Assembly: GCA_964621615.1 (NCBI GenBank)
Contig: CAZUMW010000013.1
Coordinates: 33,718 to 97,717 of the forward strand
Direction of reading: 5' to 3'
DNA length: 64,000 bases
Origin: CAZUMW01 sp964621615
GTDB taxonomy: Bacteria > Desulfobacterota > WTBG01 > CAIYCZ01 > CAIRTM01
In this document: in pieces, positions 8,020 through 17,349 of the stretch
Layout of the letters: every line of letters starts with the position of its first letter
Position numbering within the stretch: the first letter of the stretch is position 1
Made by a program: the position numbers and the translations under genes
The notes under the pieces: model-generated
The model's input: the letters and a program-made list of their open reading frames with translations, nothing else
The model's database searches: none
What the model was told of the DNA's origin: nothing

Positions 8020-9804
8020 CTAAAACTCATCGGTGACATCCCGCTCGCCGTCAAAGTCAAGGTCGCGGGAGCGTCTGACAAGCGTTTCCGAGCTGTCATA
8101 CTCCTCCCATACATCTACCCGCCCGTCGCCGTTTGAATCTTCCTCCACCCTGACCACCGAACCGTTGCGATAATAATACCGGATATCCGCTTGGCCGTTT
8201 TCATCGGTGTCCTCCTCCGCCCGCACCGCTGTTTCCCCGCCGTCGAAATACCATGTCATGGTCAGATTGCCGGTATTGTGATAATCCTCCCGGCTCTTTA
8301 CCAGCCTACCCTCTTCATCATAATATTCCTCAAGCTCAGGACGGCCGTCGCTGTTTTGATCGTATTCTTTTTTACGCACTGTTTCGTTTTTATAAAACGA
8401 GCGCATCTCGGGATTGCCGTCACCGCTCTCATCGACCGCCACGACAACCGACCAGTGTTTCCGGTCAAACCGCTGAGTGATTTCAAACCGGCCGTCTTCG
8501 TCTGCATCCCGGATAAGCTTCTTTTTCTCACCGTGCCGGTAGTGCACAATCAGATCAACTGTTCCGTCGCCGCTTTCATCTTTTTTAACGGTTCGCAACT
8601 CACCCCCGCGGTAGCGCTGCCAGGTATCAAAGCGGCCGCTGCCGTCCGTATCAAGCTCAACCCGCTTTTTTTCACCCCTGCGGTTAAAATGCACAACCTC
8701 CTCGGGCTTGCCGTTGCCGTCAGCATCGCGCGTCTGCCGCCAGGGGTTGCCGTCCAGGTATTCAAGCTCTGTCTCCATGCGCCCGTCGCCGTCTTCGTCG
8801 AACTCCATCCGGTGAGGAACACCGTGCGTAAAATACCGGATCCGGTCGGTCCGCCCGCAATGCCGGGTATCTTCTGTGATCCTTTCCAGCTTTCCCGCAT
8901 TATCAAAATAATGGAAAACATCCTTTTTACCGTCATAATCAGTATCAGTTTCCTGATAGTGCGGCTTTCCGTTGCTGAAGCGGGTCAGCCGGTCATAGGC
9001 TCCGTCATTGTTTCTGTCGCGCTTCTGCCCGGCGGGCTCCCCGTTCTGGTATGTTGTTATCACTTCATAAAAACCGTCGTGGTTCATATCTTTTTTCTGC
9101 CGGACAAGCTCACCGTTTTCATAGGTTCTGAAGGCATCCATTACGCCGTCATAATCCAGATCATGCTCGCTTGAGGCCGGCTTTCCCGCTTCATCGTACA
9201 GGACAATTTCATCGGTTTCGTTATCGCTGTTGCTGTCCACGGTCCGCCTGACCGGCACGCCGGTTTCGCTGTATGTCTGGCGTATGTCAATAGTCCCGTC
9301 CCCGTTCCGATCGCGGGTATACAGAGACAGCACCCCGCTTTCATAATCATAAAATGTGTCAAAGCCGCCGACGCCGTCACTGTCCTTCTTCATCTCCGCC
9401 GGGCGCTCTTTATCATCAAATACGATGATCCGCACTATGGTGCCATCCCGGTCTGTCTGCTCGTGCCGTATGCGCTTTCCCCGCTCAAAAAAATCCCTGC
9501 ACTCAAAGTTCTTATCAAAATCATTGTCCTGCTCATACAATGAAAGCTCGCCGCGCCGGTAGTGCTGTATGCGGTCGATATGACCGTCGGCGTTGGTGTC
9601 CTGCTCTAATTTTTCAACTGCCCCTCCCGGGCCGTAATGGACAATCCGGTCGACAATGCCGTCATTATCAGTATCCTGCTCAGCAGGCGCACAGCGTGCC
9701 GCCGGCACAGACAGTGCGATGGCGCTGAAGAAAACGGACGTGAACACCAGCGCGCTCAGCACGTTCCGGTAAAAATACGATACATAATCAGAGAAACGCT
9801 TCAT
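8020..9804 (-). CDS. Secreted protein with about 23 DxDxDG-type repeats
   Basis: About 594 residues from ATG at 9804 (an ATG at 9822 is the alternative). A signal peptide ends near AARCA. The rest consists of about 23 units of roughly 24 residues. Each unit has an acidic loop such as DTDNDGIVD, DRNGDGTID or DSNGDGRVD, followed by a strand with an aromatic-x-x-x-G turn, for example YENGELV. The loop matches calcium-binding loops of the dockerin or thrombospondin type-3 kind; the second half resembles YD or MORN strands. A calcium-bound extracellular beta-rod is a reasonable inference. Unit 12 (DTRHCGRTD) and unit 20 (DYHNTGNLT) have degenerate loops. Enzymatic function is not indicated. Confidence 0.8.
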   Translation of the reverse strand: MKRFSDYVSYFYRNVLSALVFTSVFFSAIALSVPAARCAPAEQDTDNDGIVDRIVHYGPGGAVEKLEQDTNADGHIDRIQHYRRGELSLYEQDNDFDKNFECRDFFERGKRIRHEQTDRDGTIVRIIVFDDKERPAEMKKDSDGVGGFDTFYDYESGVLSLYTRDRNGDGTIDIRQTYSETGVPVRRTVDSNSDNETDEIVLYDEAGKPASSEHDLDYDGVMDAFRTYENGELVRQKKDMNHDGFYEVITTYQNGEPAGQKRDRNNDGAYDRLTRFSNGKPHYQETDTDYDGKKDVFHYFDNAGKLERITEDTRHCGRTDRIRYFTHGVPHRMEFDEDGDGRMETELEYLDGNPWRQTRDADGNGKPEEVVHFNRRGEKKRVELDTDGSGRFDTWQRYRGGELRTVKKDESGDGTVDLIVHYRHGEKKKLIRDADEDGRFEITQRFDRKHWSVVVAVDESGDGNPEMRSFYKNETVRKKEYDQNSDGRPELEEYYDEEGRLVKSREDYHNTGNLTMTWYFDGGETAVRAEEDTDENGQADIRYYYRNGSVVRVEEDSNGDGRVDVWEEYDSSETLVRRSRDLDFDGERDVTDEF

Positions 9805-10138
9805 GATGCATGTATTAACCATATGGCAGTCATCGAAAAATATGAATCACCCTGTTAAACTTTTTATTTTATCAAATAACACCATTCAACAACAGAACAA
9901 GTTTCAGCGCTGCATGGATCTTTTATACTATAAAATGCTCTTACCGGCAGTCAATCTGACAATTCCAAAATTACGTCATGGCTTCACTTGACAAGACTCC
10001 AGAGTAAAGGCAGGGATATAATATTTAAAACGGCAGGCTTTTTGCTGTTATCAGGAATTATATACTATCCAGGAGCTTCCGGAGTGCTTCTTCGATGTAT
10101 TCCGGAAGCTCCTGATACAGTGCCGATTAAAAAAATTT
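9805..10138. repeat. Gene-poor stretch with a perfect 14-bp inverted repeat
   Basis: AT-rich region between two minus-strand genes. At 10070-10114 a perfect inverted repeat CAGGAGCTTCCGGA / TCCGGAAGCTCCTG encloses a 17-base loop. It lies 25 bp beyond the stop of the methyltransferase gene and may terminate it, but no T-run follows on either strand. Read on the minus strand it could also encode QELPEYIEEALRKLLDSI then a stop, like a lost gene end. Nothing else is recognised here. Confidence 0.5.
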
Positions 10139-11038
10139 TCATCCCGGTTTCGCACGATCCCTTCGTACGGACCACCATAATTTCATATTAATAGATGTAT
10201 ATGGAAGCATGACCCCTTCTGGTGTTTCAAGTAAGCTTTTGTTGAGGAATTGTCTGATTGCCGCATGCTGCTTTTGCGTTTCAGGAGATAATTGCTCACA
10301 AAACACTGCATAAGCCTCTTCATGCGAAGCGTAACGGTGAGTTAATGCAAATGGAAAAACCTCGACATTAGGATAAATACCCATCTGATACAGCACGTTA
10401 AAAAGGACCTCCCCCCCGGGCATTGCCCGATATTGTGTACCGTACAAGTGGGGCCACAAATCCGACATGTTCCAGTCATATGAGTTCTCTCCGCAAAACC
10501 AGAGCAGGTAAACAGTGCCGGCACACACCTGGCACATCTTTATAATTGCATCCCGGATCTCTGTCATGCCGAGGCTGAATGACGCAATAACAGCATCATA
10601 AGGACCGTGAAGATCACGTGCAGGATCAACCTCCTCCCAGCGCTTCGGAACAATAGTGGCATTGTCAAACCCACATTTTTTTATGTTTTTTTTAAGCAGT
10701 ATCTGCATAGCCTCAGCCGGCTCTACCGCAGTAACACTACGTGCCCGATCTGCAAAATAAAGGCCCACTGTACCCGGCCCTGACCCGATATCGAGCACAC
10801 TGTCACCGGGAAAAACGGACACACCGCTCAAAATGTCACAAAACAATGCCTGTTCTTCCCGCATCATATTCCAGTATTCTTCAGCGCCGCTTTGATTGTC
10901 CCACGACATAGCGCAGTCGATACCCTTTGCTGATTGAATATGCCGGGTCATCTGTTCTTTCCATACAGTATTCCAGTCAAGTGCTTCTATATACATAAAA
11001 GACAACCCCATTAATGATAATGCATCAAACCTATTCAC
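10139..11038 (-). CDS. Class I SAM-dependent methyltransferase
   Basis: A 299-residue protein (possibly starting at ATG 10996). The SAM-binding motif I is VLDIGSGPGTVGLYFA, followed by the acidic motif II TAVEPAEAM, so the fold is the Rossmann methyltransferase type. The substrate is not recognisable; the N-terminal region MSWDNQSGAEEYWNMMREEQ resembles small-molecule methyltransferases found beside metal-uptake genes in anaerobes. It lies downstream of the FmdE-like gene on the same strand, 89 bp apart, probably co-transcribed. Confidence 0.8.
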   Translation of the reverse strand: MNRFDALSLMGLSFMYIEALDWNTVWKEQMTRHIQSAKGIDCAMSWDNQSGAEEYWNMMREEQALFCDILSGVSVFPGDSVLDIGSGPGTVGLYFADRARSVTAVEPAEAMQILLKKNIKKCGFDNATIVPKRWEEVDPARDLHGPYDAVIASFSLGMTEIRDAIIKMCQVCAGTVYLLWFCGENSYDWNMSDLWPHLYGTQYRAMPGGEVLFNVLYQMGIYPNVEVFPFALTHRYASHEEAYAVFCEQLSPETQKQHAAIRQFLNKSLLETPEGVMLPYTSINMKLWWSVRRDRAKPG

Positions 11039-11127
11039 ACTATTGCTGATTTCCGGAGAATCGAGCTCTTTTCATATTCACATGGTTCAGGAAAACGTAT
11101 TGGCCACTTCAGGGTATCACTATGCGT

Positions 11128-11745
11128 TTATGCCCAAGTTAACCATGAAGGCTCAAAACCTGCACATTCTGCACAGCAGATAGTTCCGTCCGAATCCAAA
11201 AGTTTGTTTTTTCGAAAAACATGACCGCATTTCCGGCATTGAAGCTCCTGCCGGAAATCGCCGGTATGTATTCCCAGAAGCCTGAAGCGAAGCTCTACAA
11301 TCCGGCAATACTTCTCTACAGGATTGTTAAGAATATGCCTGATCAGTTCTTCCATGGCAGCATGGTATCTATTGACTGCACGGCTTGCAGCAACAGGGTC
11401 GCTATCTGCAAACCAATTTGTCAACCTCTTGATTTCTTCAGGCAATTCAACATATTCAGCAACGGTTTTAAATTGTAATACCGTACCGGTCATATAATGA
11501 TATGCAAGAAAGTCCCATGGGCGACATCCGCGTGCAATGGTTACCGGAAACGGAAACCTGTTTTTTTGACACATCATGGAAAGCCCGAGGGAAGCATCAT
11601 CCTCTTCCTTTGCCGCTATGCGGGTATCATCGAGACCGTTAAAAAATTCGTCTATATATTTCCCGATGCACCATCCCAGCGCCAGTTCCGGACTGAGATA
11701 TCCACATTTGTTTGCAATAATGCTGAGTTCAAGCGGCACAAGCAT
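11128..11745 (-). CDS. FmdE-like metal-binding protein with C-terminal zinc ribbon
   Basis: About 205 residues. The frame opens at 11802, but ATG 11745 has an AAGGAGGGG site two bases upstream and is preferred. The N-terminal half (NKCGYLSPELALGWCIGKY) resembles the FmdE family, where a Cys/His-rich GH-x-CPG-LALG motif binds metal; here the canonical His is missing. The C-terminus has a CxxC...CxxC ribbon (CRKCGHVF, then CCAECAGF), like TraR-type zinc fingers attached to FmdE domains. Role unknown; likely metal-related from its neighbours. Confidence 0.6.
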   Translation of the reverse strand: MLVPLELSIIANKCGYLSPELALGWCIGKYIDEFFNGLDDTRIAAKEEDDASLGLSMMCQKNRFPFPVTIARGCRPWDFLAYHYMTGTVLQFKTVAEYVELPEEIKRLTNWFADSDPVAASRAVNRYHAAMEELIRHILNNPVEKYCRIVELRFRLLGIHTGDFRQELQCRKCGHVFRKNKLLDSDGTICCAECAGFEPSWLTWA

Positions 11746-11767
11746 AACCCCTCCTTTTAGTAACACT

Positions 11768-11795
11768 ATAATATAAAAGATGCCACAATTGTCAA
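11768..11795 (-). promoter_or_regulatory. Probable sigma-70 promoter of the FmdE-like gene
   Basis: On the minus strand a TTGACA box (11795-11790) and TATTAT (11773-11768) are separated by 16 bp, and the ribosome site follows within about 20 bp. Confidence 0.6.
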
Positions 11796-11952
11796 CATGC
11801 AAAATCAGAACGGCACATAATTATTTGACACCGATGCACAAAACGCCAAATAAATTATATAGAATATTGAATATTAAATATATATTTACAGAAGTTTTCG
11901 CCAACCATACAGAAAATGCAGTACGATTGATATATGAAAGTTCAATTATAGA

Positions 11953-12053
11953 TTGACAAAAGCCTGGTTTTTGTGCTACTAATTTTTTTTATGTGCCACC
12001 TGAATGTTCAGGTGCTTATCTTGTCTTACCGGGATGCCCGCGCTTTTTGCGGG
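11953..12053 (+). promoter_or_regulatory. Promoter and hairpin-bearing leader of the hydrolase-receptor operon
   Basis: TTGACA (11953-11958) and TACTAA (11977-11982) are 18 bp apart. The transcript would begin with two hairpins: CACCTGA/TCAGGTG (11997-12014) and CCCGC/GCGGG (12037-12053). The leader of about 100 bases before the first ATG could be regulatory, but it lacks the B12 box and matches no riboswitch I know. The surrounding 11746-12094 holds no gene. Confidence 0.5.
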
Positions 12054-12094
12054 AAGCATTACCTATATTTGCCGTTTAAGGATATCTGTTAACC

Positions 12095-13048
12095 ATGTCA
12101 GCTACGGCCATCCTTTCCTTCATTCTCATGATCGGAGCCTGTTTTGTTCCGTGTTATGCAACGGATCACGCTTTCCATGCAGGCCCTTACAGCAGGCTGA
12201 ACAATAATTTTTACCAACCCGGCGATCTGAATATAACAGTTTTTTCAACTTCGGAAAGCAAAACCCCGCTGCCGCTTGATATATATACACCCCGCCAGCA
12301 CGGAATATATCCTGTTGTTGTATTTTTGCATGGATTTACCGGCTGCCGCCGGCATTATGAAACGATTCTGTACCACCTGGCCAGCCACGGTTTTATCGTA
12401 ATTGCTCCACAGATGTACCGTGCAGAATGTTATGGGTGCGCGCCGTCACCTGCTGTTGAATCGCTTAAAGGCCTCTTGTTGCTCCGGTGGATCAGGTCAC
12501 GTATTAACGGTTTTATTTCTGTTACGGCAGATACAGATCATATAGGCGTTGCAGGGCATTCCCGGGGTGGACAGATAGCGTTCAGAATAGCCGTGGCGGC
12601 AGGCGATACCATTGGCGCAGTCGCCGGGATTGATCCAGTTGACGGCCTTGCCGCGTTTGGTCAGACCAGAGTAACCACAAGGTTATGGCGCCTTGACACC
12701 CCGGCCTATATCATGGGAACCGGCCTGGGATCGGTTTTGCCGGACAATGCGACATTTCCTCTGCCGTGTGCACCGGCAAACCTCGGTCATGAAGAATTTT
12801 ATGCCAAATGCGCCGGCTCTGCCTGGTATGCGGTCGCGCTGGACCATGGACATGGCGACATGCTTGATGAAGAGGATTTTGTTGATGGGGTATGCCCCGG
12901 CGGATCTGACCGGGCTGCAATGCGCTCCTTTACTGCCGGAACGCTGGCCGCATTTTTCAGCGGCATTCTTCAGGATAACGCTGACAGCCTGTTGCTTTTC
13001 ACCGGGCCCGACAGCGCTCCGGTGAACTGTCGTATGGAATTCCGGTAA
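12095..13048 (+). CDS. Exported chlorophyllase-like alpha/beta hydrolase
   Basis: A 317-residue protein with an N-terminal signal peptide (to about CYA). The alpha/beta-hydrolase core shows VVVFLHGFTGCRRHYE (oxyanion region) and the nucleophile elbow GHSRGGQ, which is the GHSRGG form seen in chlorophyllases and related PET-hydrolase/dienelactone-type enzymes; DHGHGDM likely supplies the catalytic His. Six or more cysteines suggest disulphides in the periplasm. An esterase acting on an ester or amide ligand is likely. It is the first gene of a plus-strand operon with a PLP enzyme, an unknown protein and a TonB receptor. A chlorophyll substrate is not implied. Confidence 0.75.
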   Translation: MSATAILSFILMIGACFVPCYATDHAFHAGPYSRLNNNFYQPGDLNITVFSTSESKTPLPLDIYTPRQHGIYPVVVFLHGFTGCRRHYETILYHLASHGFIVIAPQMYRAECYGCAPSPAVESLKGLLLLRWIRSRINGFISVTADTDHIGVAGHSRGGQIAFRIAVAAGDTIGAVAGIDPVDGLAAFGQTRVTTRLWRLDTPAYIMGTGLGSVLPDNATFPLPCAPANLGHEEFYAKCAGSAWYAVALDHGHGDMLDEEDFVDGVCPGGSDRAAMRSFTAGTLAAFFSGILQDNADSLLLFTGPDSAPVNCRMEFR

Positions 13049-13092
13049 CCGCTTTCTTGATAAAAAAACCGCTCAGAAAAATGGAAATATAC

Positions 13093-14496
13093 ATGAAATC
13101 GCCCCGCCGCACCGGCAACAGATGTGACAGCACGGATATGCTTTTCAACTCGCGCAGAAATTTTCTCAAAATGGCGGGGGCTGCAGCCGCAGGCGGCATA
13201 ACTTCCCTTGTGCCGACACCAGCACGTGCAGACAGCCGAAATGCGTTAACCGCAAATGGTAATAAACAATTTTCCGGTAATAGCGAGGTGTACTGGCGGT
13301 CGATAAAACAGCTGTTCAGTCTTGATCCCGGGATCACCTATTTAAACACCGGCACAGAAGGATCCATGCCCAGATGTGTGGTGAATAATTTGTGGTCATA
13401 TTTCAAACAATTCAGCAGAAGTCCCATGGAAAGCGCATTTTACAGCGAAGAGTTCGGCTATGTGCAGGAAAACAATATCGACAGGACAGCTGATTTTCTG
13501 AGCGCGCGTCCAAACGAGATTGTATTGACGGCAAACACGACACAGGGAATGAATCTTGTACTGCATGGGCTTGATTTTGAACCGGGTGATGAGATTGTTA
13601 CCACAATGCACGAACACGGTGCCGCTCTTTCCCCGCTGTACCTTTTGCAGGACAGGTACGGTCTCAAAATAAAAGAGATCCCTCTTCCGAACATTCCTGC
13701 AGATAAGGACGAAATCATATCGCTGTTTTCAGATGCCGTCACAAAAAAAACAAAGGCGCTGTGCTTCTCTCATATTAACTATACAACCGGCCTGCGCATG
13801 CCGGTTAAAGAGCTCTGCGAACATGCCCGGGGAAACAATATGATTTCTATCGTGGACGGCGCTCATGCCGTCGGTATGCTTGATATAAATCTTGATGAAC
13901 TGGGATGCGATTTTTATGCGGCTTCAGGACACAAATGGCTGAACGGACCGCCGGGCACAGGGATGTTATACATTCGCGACGGTGAGACAAACCCTTACGG
14001 CTTATGGCCCTGCAACACAGAAATTTATAATATCGGCTACACAGCGCCGGTAACGTCAACTCTGCAGATGTGCGGACAGCAAAACACGCCGGCGTTCCGG
14101 GCTATGACCGATGCCATGGCTTTTCAGAAAGCGATCGGAAAACAGAAAATCGAATCCCGGATACTTGAGCTTGCAGCATATCTCAAAGAAAAAATCGGTT
14201 TCCTGTGGGGTGAGAAAAGTCTCATGTCGCCTGCAGGAAATAATGACCTGTGCAGCGGACTTGTTTCGTTTATTCCTTTTGCAAACACTGAAGACCGGTA
14301 TGATATGGCCCGCTTCAGCGCTGTTACACAGCCGCTGCGCGAGCAATATAATATTTACATACGGTGGGTCAATTATTTTGCCGGGGAAAGTGACAAAAGC
14401 AAAACCTATGTATTGAGAGTATCTACTCACATATTTAACACCTTCCGCGAGATCGACAGGCTTCTGGCAAAAATACAATCTATTGTAAACAGCTAA
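13093..14496 (+). CDS. Tat-exported PLP-dependent class V aminotransferase-like enzyme
   Basis: About 467 residues; start chosen at ATG 13093 (GGAA eight to nine bases upstream), with TTG 13057 and ATG 13081 as alternatives. The N-terminus has a twin-arginine signal SRRNFLKMAGAAAAGG ending near ARA. The fold-type I PLP domain shows TANTTQGMNLVL, the Asp motif SIVDGAHAVGML and the PLP lysine in ASGHKWLNGPPGTG. Isopenicillin-N-epimerase-like relatives include PvdN, a Tat-exported enzyme that modifies the pyoverdine precursor in the periplasm. By analogy this enzyme may process a ligand handled by the receptor downstream; that is inference. Confidence 0.85.
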   Translation: MKSPRRTGNRCDSTDMLFNSRRNFLKMAGAAAAGGITSLVPTPARADSRNALTANGNKQFSGNSEVYWRSIKQLFSLDPGITYLNTGTEGSMPRCVVNNLWSYFKQFSRSPMESAFYSEEFGYVQENNIDRTADFLSARPNEIVLTANTTQGMNLVLHGLDFEPGDEIVTTMHEHGAALSPLYLLQDRYGLKIKEIPLPNIPADKDEIISLFSDAVTKKTKALCFSHINYTTGLRMPVKELCEHARGNNMISIVDGAHAVGMLDINLDELGCDFYAASGHKWLNGPPGTGMLYIRDGETNPYGLWPCNTEIYNIGYTAPVTSTLQMCGQQNTPAFRAMTDAMAFQKAIGKQKIESRILELAAYLKEKIGFLWGEKSLMSPAGNNDLCSGLVSFIPFANTEDRYDMARFSAVTQPLREQYNIYIRWVNYFAGESDKSKTYVLRVSTHIFNTFREIDRLLAKIQSIVNS

Positions 14497-14510
14497 CGGG
14501 AGCAGTAAAC

Positions 14511-15164
14511 ATGTCTGGATTAAAAAACATATCAGCTTCGATTTTTATTGTTTTATGCATTGCTCAGGGCGCATTCGCTGCGGCTGACTGCAGTATGTGG
14601 ACCGGGGTCTGGGACATTTTATATGACAATGGAACTATCAGTGTCTGGACTATAGATAAATATGATAATGATCCTGACAGTGAAGTCCTTCTGTGCACTG
14701 CTGTCGGCACCGAGCAGTTTCCTTCCGGTGAAACACTGCCGATTTACATAATGTATCTCAAATTTACCAAAAGTTATTATTTTGCCTATTCAGCCGAGAA
14801 GCCTTCACGGGAAACGCCGTCATTTGATCTTATCTGTGATAACAATACGCTCATATCCGAAGAAGCCCGGATGAGAGGGGTAAAGCGGGCAGGAACAGGT
14901 GTACAAGACAATTCAACCGAGACACTGTGTGTTGCGGAGCAATTGGCCGGCAGGAACAGCTATACGGTGAAAGTCATGCGGCAGTTCCGTGACAGGATAT
15001 TGATGCGCAGTGCAGCAGGCAATGCGCTGGCTCAATTTTACTATACACACAGCGATCATATAGCCGAAACGCTAAAGGAGCACCCCGGCGCACGATATAT
15101 GGCAAAAAAGCTCATTGCATTGTTAGTACCCGCACTTGAGAAGGCGACAGCACCCGCTGAATAA
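14511..15164 (+). CDS. Secreted unknown protein with CFI-box-like C-terminal domain
   Basis: A 217-residue protein with a signal peptide (cleavage near FAA). The middle is a beta-rich unknown segment (TGVWDILYDNGTISVWTIDK), which might be a small lipocalin-like sheet. From about residue 142 a Cys is followed by KVMRQFRDRILMRSAAGNAL and FYYTHSDHIAETL, matching the pattern of the CFI-box C-terminal domain. Two other secreted proteins in this window (ending at 28325 and 63829) have the same pattern. It begins 14 bp after the PLP enzyme gene, so it is in the same operon. Confidence 0.7.
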   Translation: MSGLKNISASIFIVLCIAQGAFAAADCSMWTGVWDILYDNGTISVWTIDKYDNDPDSEVLLCTAVGTEQFPSGETLPIYIMYLKFTKSYYFAYSAEKPSRETPSFDLICDNNTLISEEARMRGVKRAGTGVQDNSTETLCVAEQLAGRNSYTVKVMRQFRDRILMRSAAGNALAQFYYTHSDHIAETLKEHPGARYMAKKLIALLVPALEKATAPAE

Positions 15165-15198
15165 AAAAAACACAACCTCTTTTTATGGAAAGTTGATC

Positions 15199-17349
15199 AT
15201 GCTTATAAACCGAACCGCTCTTCCGACGGCTGTTATCATTTTTTTTGTGACATTTTTTCTTGAGTCGCCTGCCTTTTCCCAGCCTCCTGAAAAAAAGCAT
15301 GGGGATACGTACAATCTCGGCGAAATCACGGTGACGGCAACGCGGCATGAAAAACATATTGCAGACACCGGCGTGCCCGCGTCGGCGACGACCCGTGACG
15401 AAATAAACGACCTGGCACCGCGCTCAACCGGTCAGCTGCTTGATCATATCCCCGGGGTGCATGCTGCCGAAGAAGGGGCGCTGAATACAGGAAAGCCCGT
15501 TATGCGGGGGTTCCACGGCAGCCGCGTTCTCGTCATGATCGACGGCCAGCGCCTGCAAAGCTCTTTGGGCGGCATCTGGGGCGGCCCTGAAGTATCTCTT
15601 GTCGACCCCGATCTCCTGGAGCGCATCGAAGTTATATACGGCCCTGCCTCATCGCTGTACGGGTCTGATGCGCTGGGAGGCGCCATCAATCTGATAACCC
15701 GCAAGGCACCGCTTTCGCAAAAAGCCTATTCGGCATGCTCAGTCAACTCCTACTATATGACAAACGGCAAGGGAAACCGGGAAAACATACGGGCCGAGGC
15801 GGGCGGAAAGCGCTATGCTTTCGGCCTCAGCGCCACAAACCGACAGATGAACGACTACCACACACCTGATGAAAAAATGCAGGACAGCGGCTACAAAATG
15901 CGAAGCGGCAGCTTTGATATGACATTCAGGCCGGCCGAAAAACACACGTTTGTCTTTACCGCCCAGATAAACCGCAACCGCGATCTTGAGCGGCCGCCTT
16001 CAGAGTCTCCGGCTGCTGTTACAAAAATAGAGACAACAGACTATAACCGCCTGAAGCTCGGCGTTGATTATGCATGGGCCGACATTTCATCTCATATTCA
16101 CCGGCTGGCGGTAAAAGCCTATTATCAAAGGGATGATTCAGAATTCACGTTCGACGGTGATATTCATCCGTTTCCCGGGCTCAGCATACAAACATCAAGC
16201 ACCGGTGACAGCGAGCTTGAGACCATCGGGCTTCAGGGGCAGATTGACTTCAGCGTGACCGGGAAATCGTACACGGTATTCGGCTTTGACTATTACTATA
16301 ACAGCTCGGGGCCGAACAAAACAAAAAAAAGATCCCGAACGCGCATTATGGGATTCCGCCGCCCGGAAGAGCGGTCTGTCAGCATCGCCGAGGACGGCAA
16401 TGCCGACAGCCTCGGCATATTTCTGCAAAACGAAATACAGGTCGCTGAGCGGATTGATATCACCCTGGGCCTGCGCTACGACTGGTACCGGTCACGCATC
16501 TCGCCGCACGGCGCAGACAAAAACTCATTCAGCCGGTCAAGTACAGACAGCGCCCTCACCGGCTCATGTTCAGTCGTATACCGGCTTACAGACTGCCTGC
16601 GCTGGTATGTCAATGTAGCAAAAGGGTTCAGAGCGCCGACCCTGCGCGATCTGTACTACCGTGGCCCGGTGCCGGGCGGACTGATGTCTAAAGGCAACCC
16701 GTCTCTTGACCCGGAAACGAGCATAACCGTAAACACCGGCTTCAAATTTTCCTCCCGGCGGCTTTCAGGGGCATTAACGGTTTTCAGAAGCGATGTGGAT
16801 GATCTGATCGTCAGTGTAAACAAACCGCCGCAGGAACGCGGCGACCCCGCAGCGGGCATTGTCACAAAGGAAAACCTCGGGGAAGCGCGCCTGTGGGGAA
16901 TTGAAACGTGGCTTACGGCCCGGCTCAGCCGCTCGTTCACCTATGATTTGAACTTTTCCTATACGCAGGGCAAAGATATGGTACATCGCTGGCCCCTGCA
17001 GGCCGTCCCGCCCGCACGGCTTCGCCAGATGATTCGGTGGGACGACACCGTCCCCTTTTCAGGAGGGCTGCGGGCCTGGGCTGAGCTTTCCTGCACCTAC
17101 CGCTTTCGCCAGAATCGCATTGCCAGGGACTGGGACACCGAGCGGATGCGCACACCGGGGCATGCCCGATGGGATTTTCGCTGCGGCATGAATCTGCCGA
17201 CAGTATATGCAATGAAACGGGCTGAAATCTATATTGCCGTTACAAACATCACCGACAAGCGCTACACAGAGTTTCCGCTCTATGACGGTTACGATCTTCT
17301 TACGATGCCCGGCATCGGGGCTACGTTCGGTCTGCGCTGCACGTGGTAA
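15199..17349 (+). CDS. TonB-dependent outer-membrane receptor
   Basis: About 716 residues from ATG 15199, which begins a signal peptide ending AFSQ; an upstream start at 15136 would overlap the previous gene. A TonB box follows (NLGEITVTATR). The plug domain shows GQLLDHIPGVHAAEEG, VMRGFHGSRVLVMIDGQRL and IEVIYGPASSLYGSDALGG; the barrel ends with an aromatic-basic terminus (FGLRCTW). The ligand is unknown. It is the last gene of the operon with the exported hydrolase, PLP enzyme and CFI-box protein, which suggests a ligand modified in the periplasm. Confidence 0.92.
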   Translation: MLINRTALPTAVIIFFVTFFLESPAFSQPPEKKHGDTYNLGEITVTATRHEKHIADTGVPASATTRDEINDLAPRSTGQLLDHIPGVHAAEEGALNTGKPVMRGFHGSRVLVMIDGQRLQSSLGGIWGGPEVSLVDPDLLERIEVIYGPASSLYGSDALGGAINLITRKAPLSQKAYSACSVNSYYMTNGKGNRENIRAEAGGKRYAFGLSATNRQMNDYHTPDEKMQDSGYKMRSGSFDMTFRPAEKHTFVFTAQINRNRDLERPPSESPAAVTKIETTDYNRLKLGVDYAWADISSHIHRLAVKAYYQRDDSEFTFDGDIHPFPGLSIQTSSTGDSELETIGLQGQIDFSVTGKSYTVFGFDYYYNSSGPNKTKKRSRTRIMGFRRPEERSVSIAEDGNADSLGIFLQNEIQVAERIDITLGLRYDWYRSRISPHGADKNSFSRSSTDSALTGSCSVVYRLTDCLRWYVNVAKGFRAPTLRDLYYRGPVPGGLMSKGNPSLDPETSITVNTGFKFSSRRLSGALTVFRSDVDDLIVSVNKPPQERGDPAAGIVTKENLGEARLWGIETWLTARLSRSFTYDLNFSYTQGKDMVHRWPLQAVPPARLRQMIRWDDTVPFSGGLRAWAELSCTYRFRQNRIARDWDTERMRTPGHARWDFRCGMNLPTVYAMKRAEIYIAVTNITDKRYTEFPLYDGYDLLTMPGIGATFGLRCTW

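Noticed and set aside
10070..10114. Small antitoxin-like protein in the inverted repeat
   Set aside because: The QELPEYIEEAL frame has no upstream start in frame and is explained by the repeat itself.
11997..12053. Cobalamin riboswitch before the hydrolase gene (CAGGTGC and GGGAAG looked similar)
   Set aside because: There is no B12 box (GAAGACCTGCC) and no central CCGCCACTG element.
12095..13048. A genuine chlorophyllase for chlorophyll breakdown
   Set aside because: GHSRGG also occurs in other esterases; there is no chlorophyll context except the cobN/chlID genes, which are B12-regulated.
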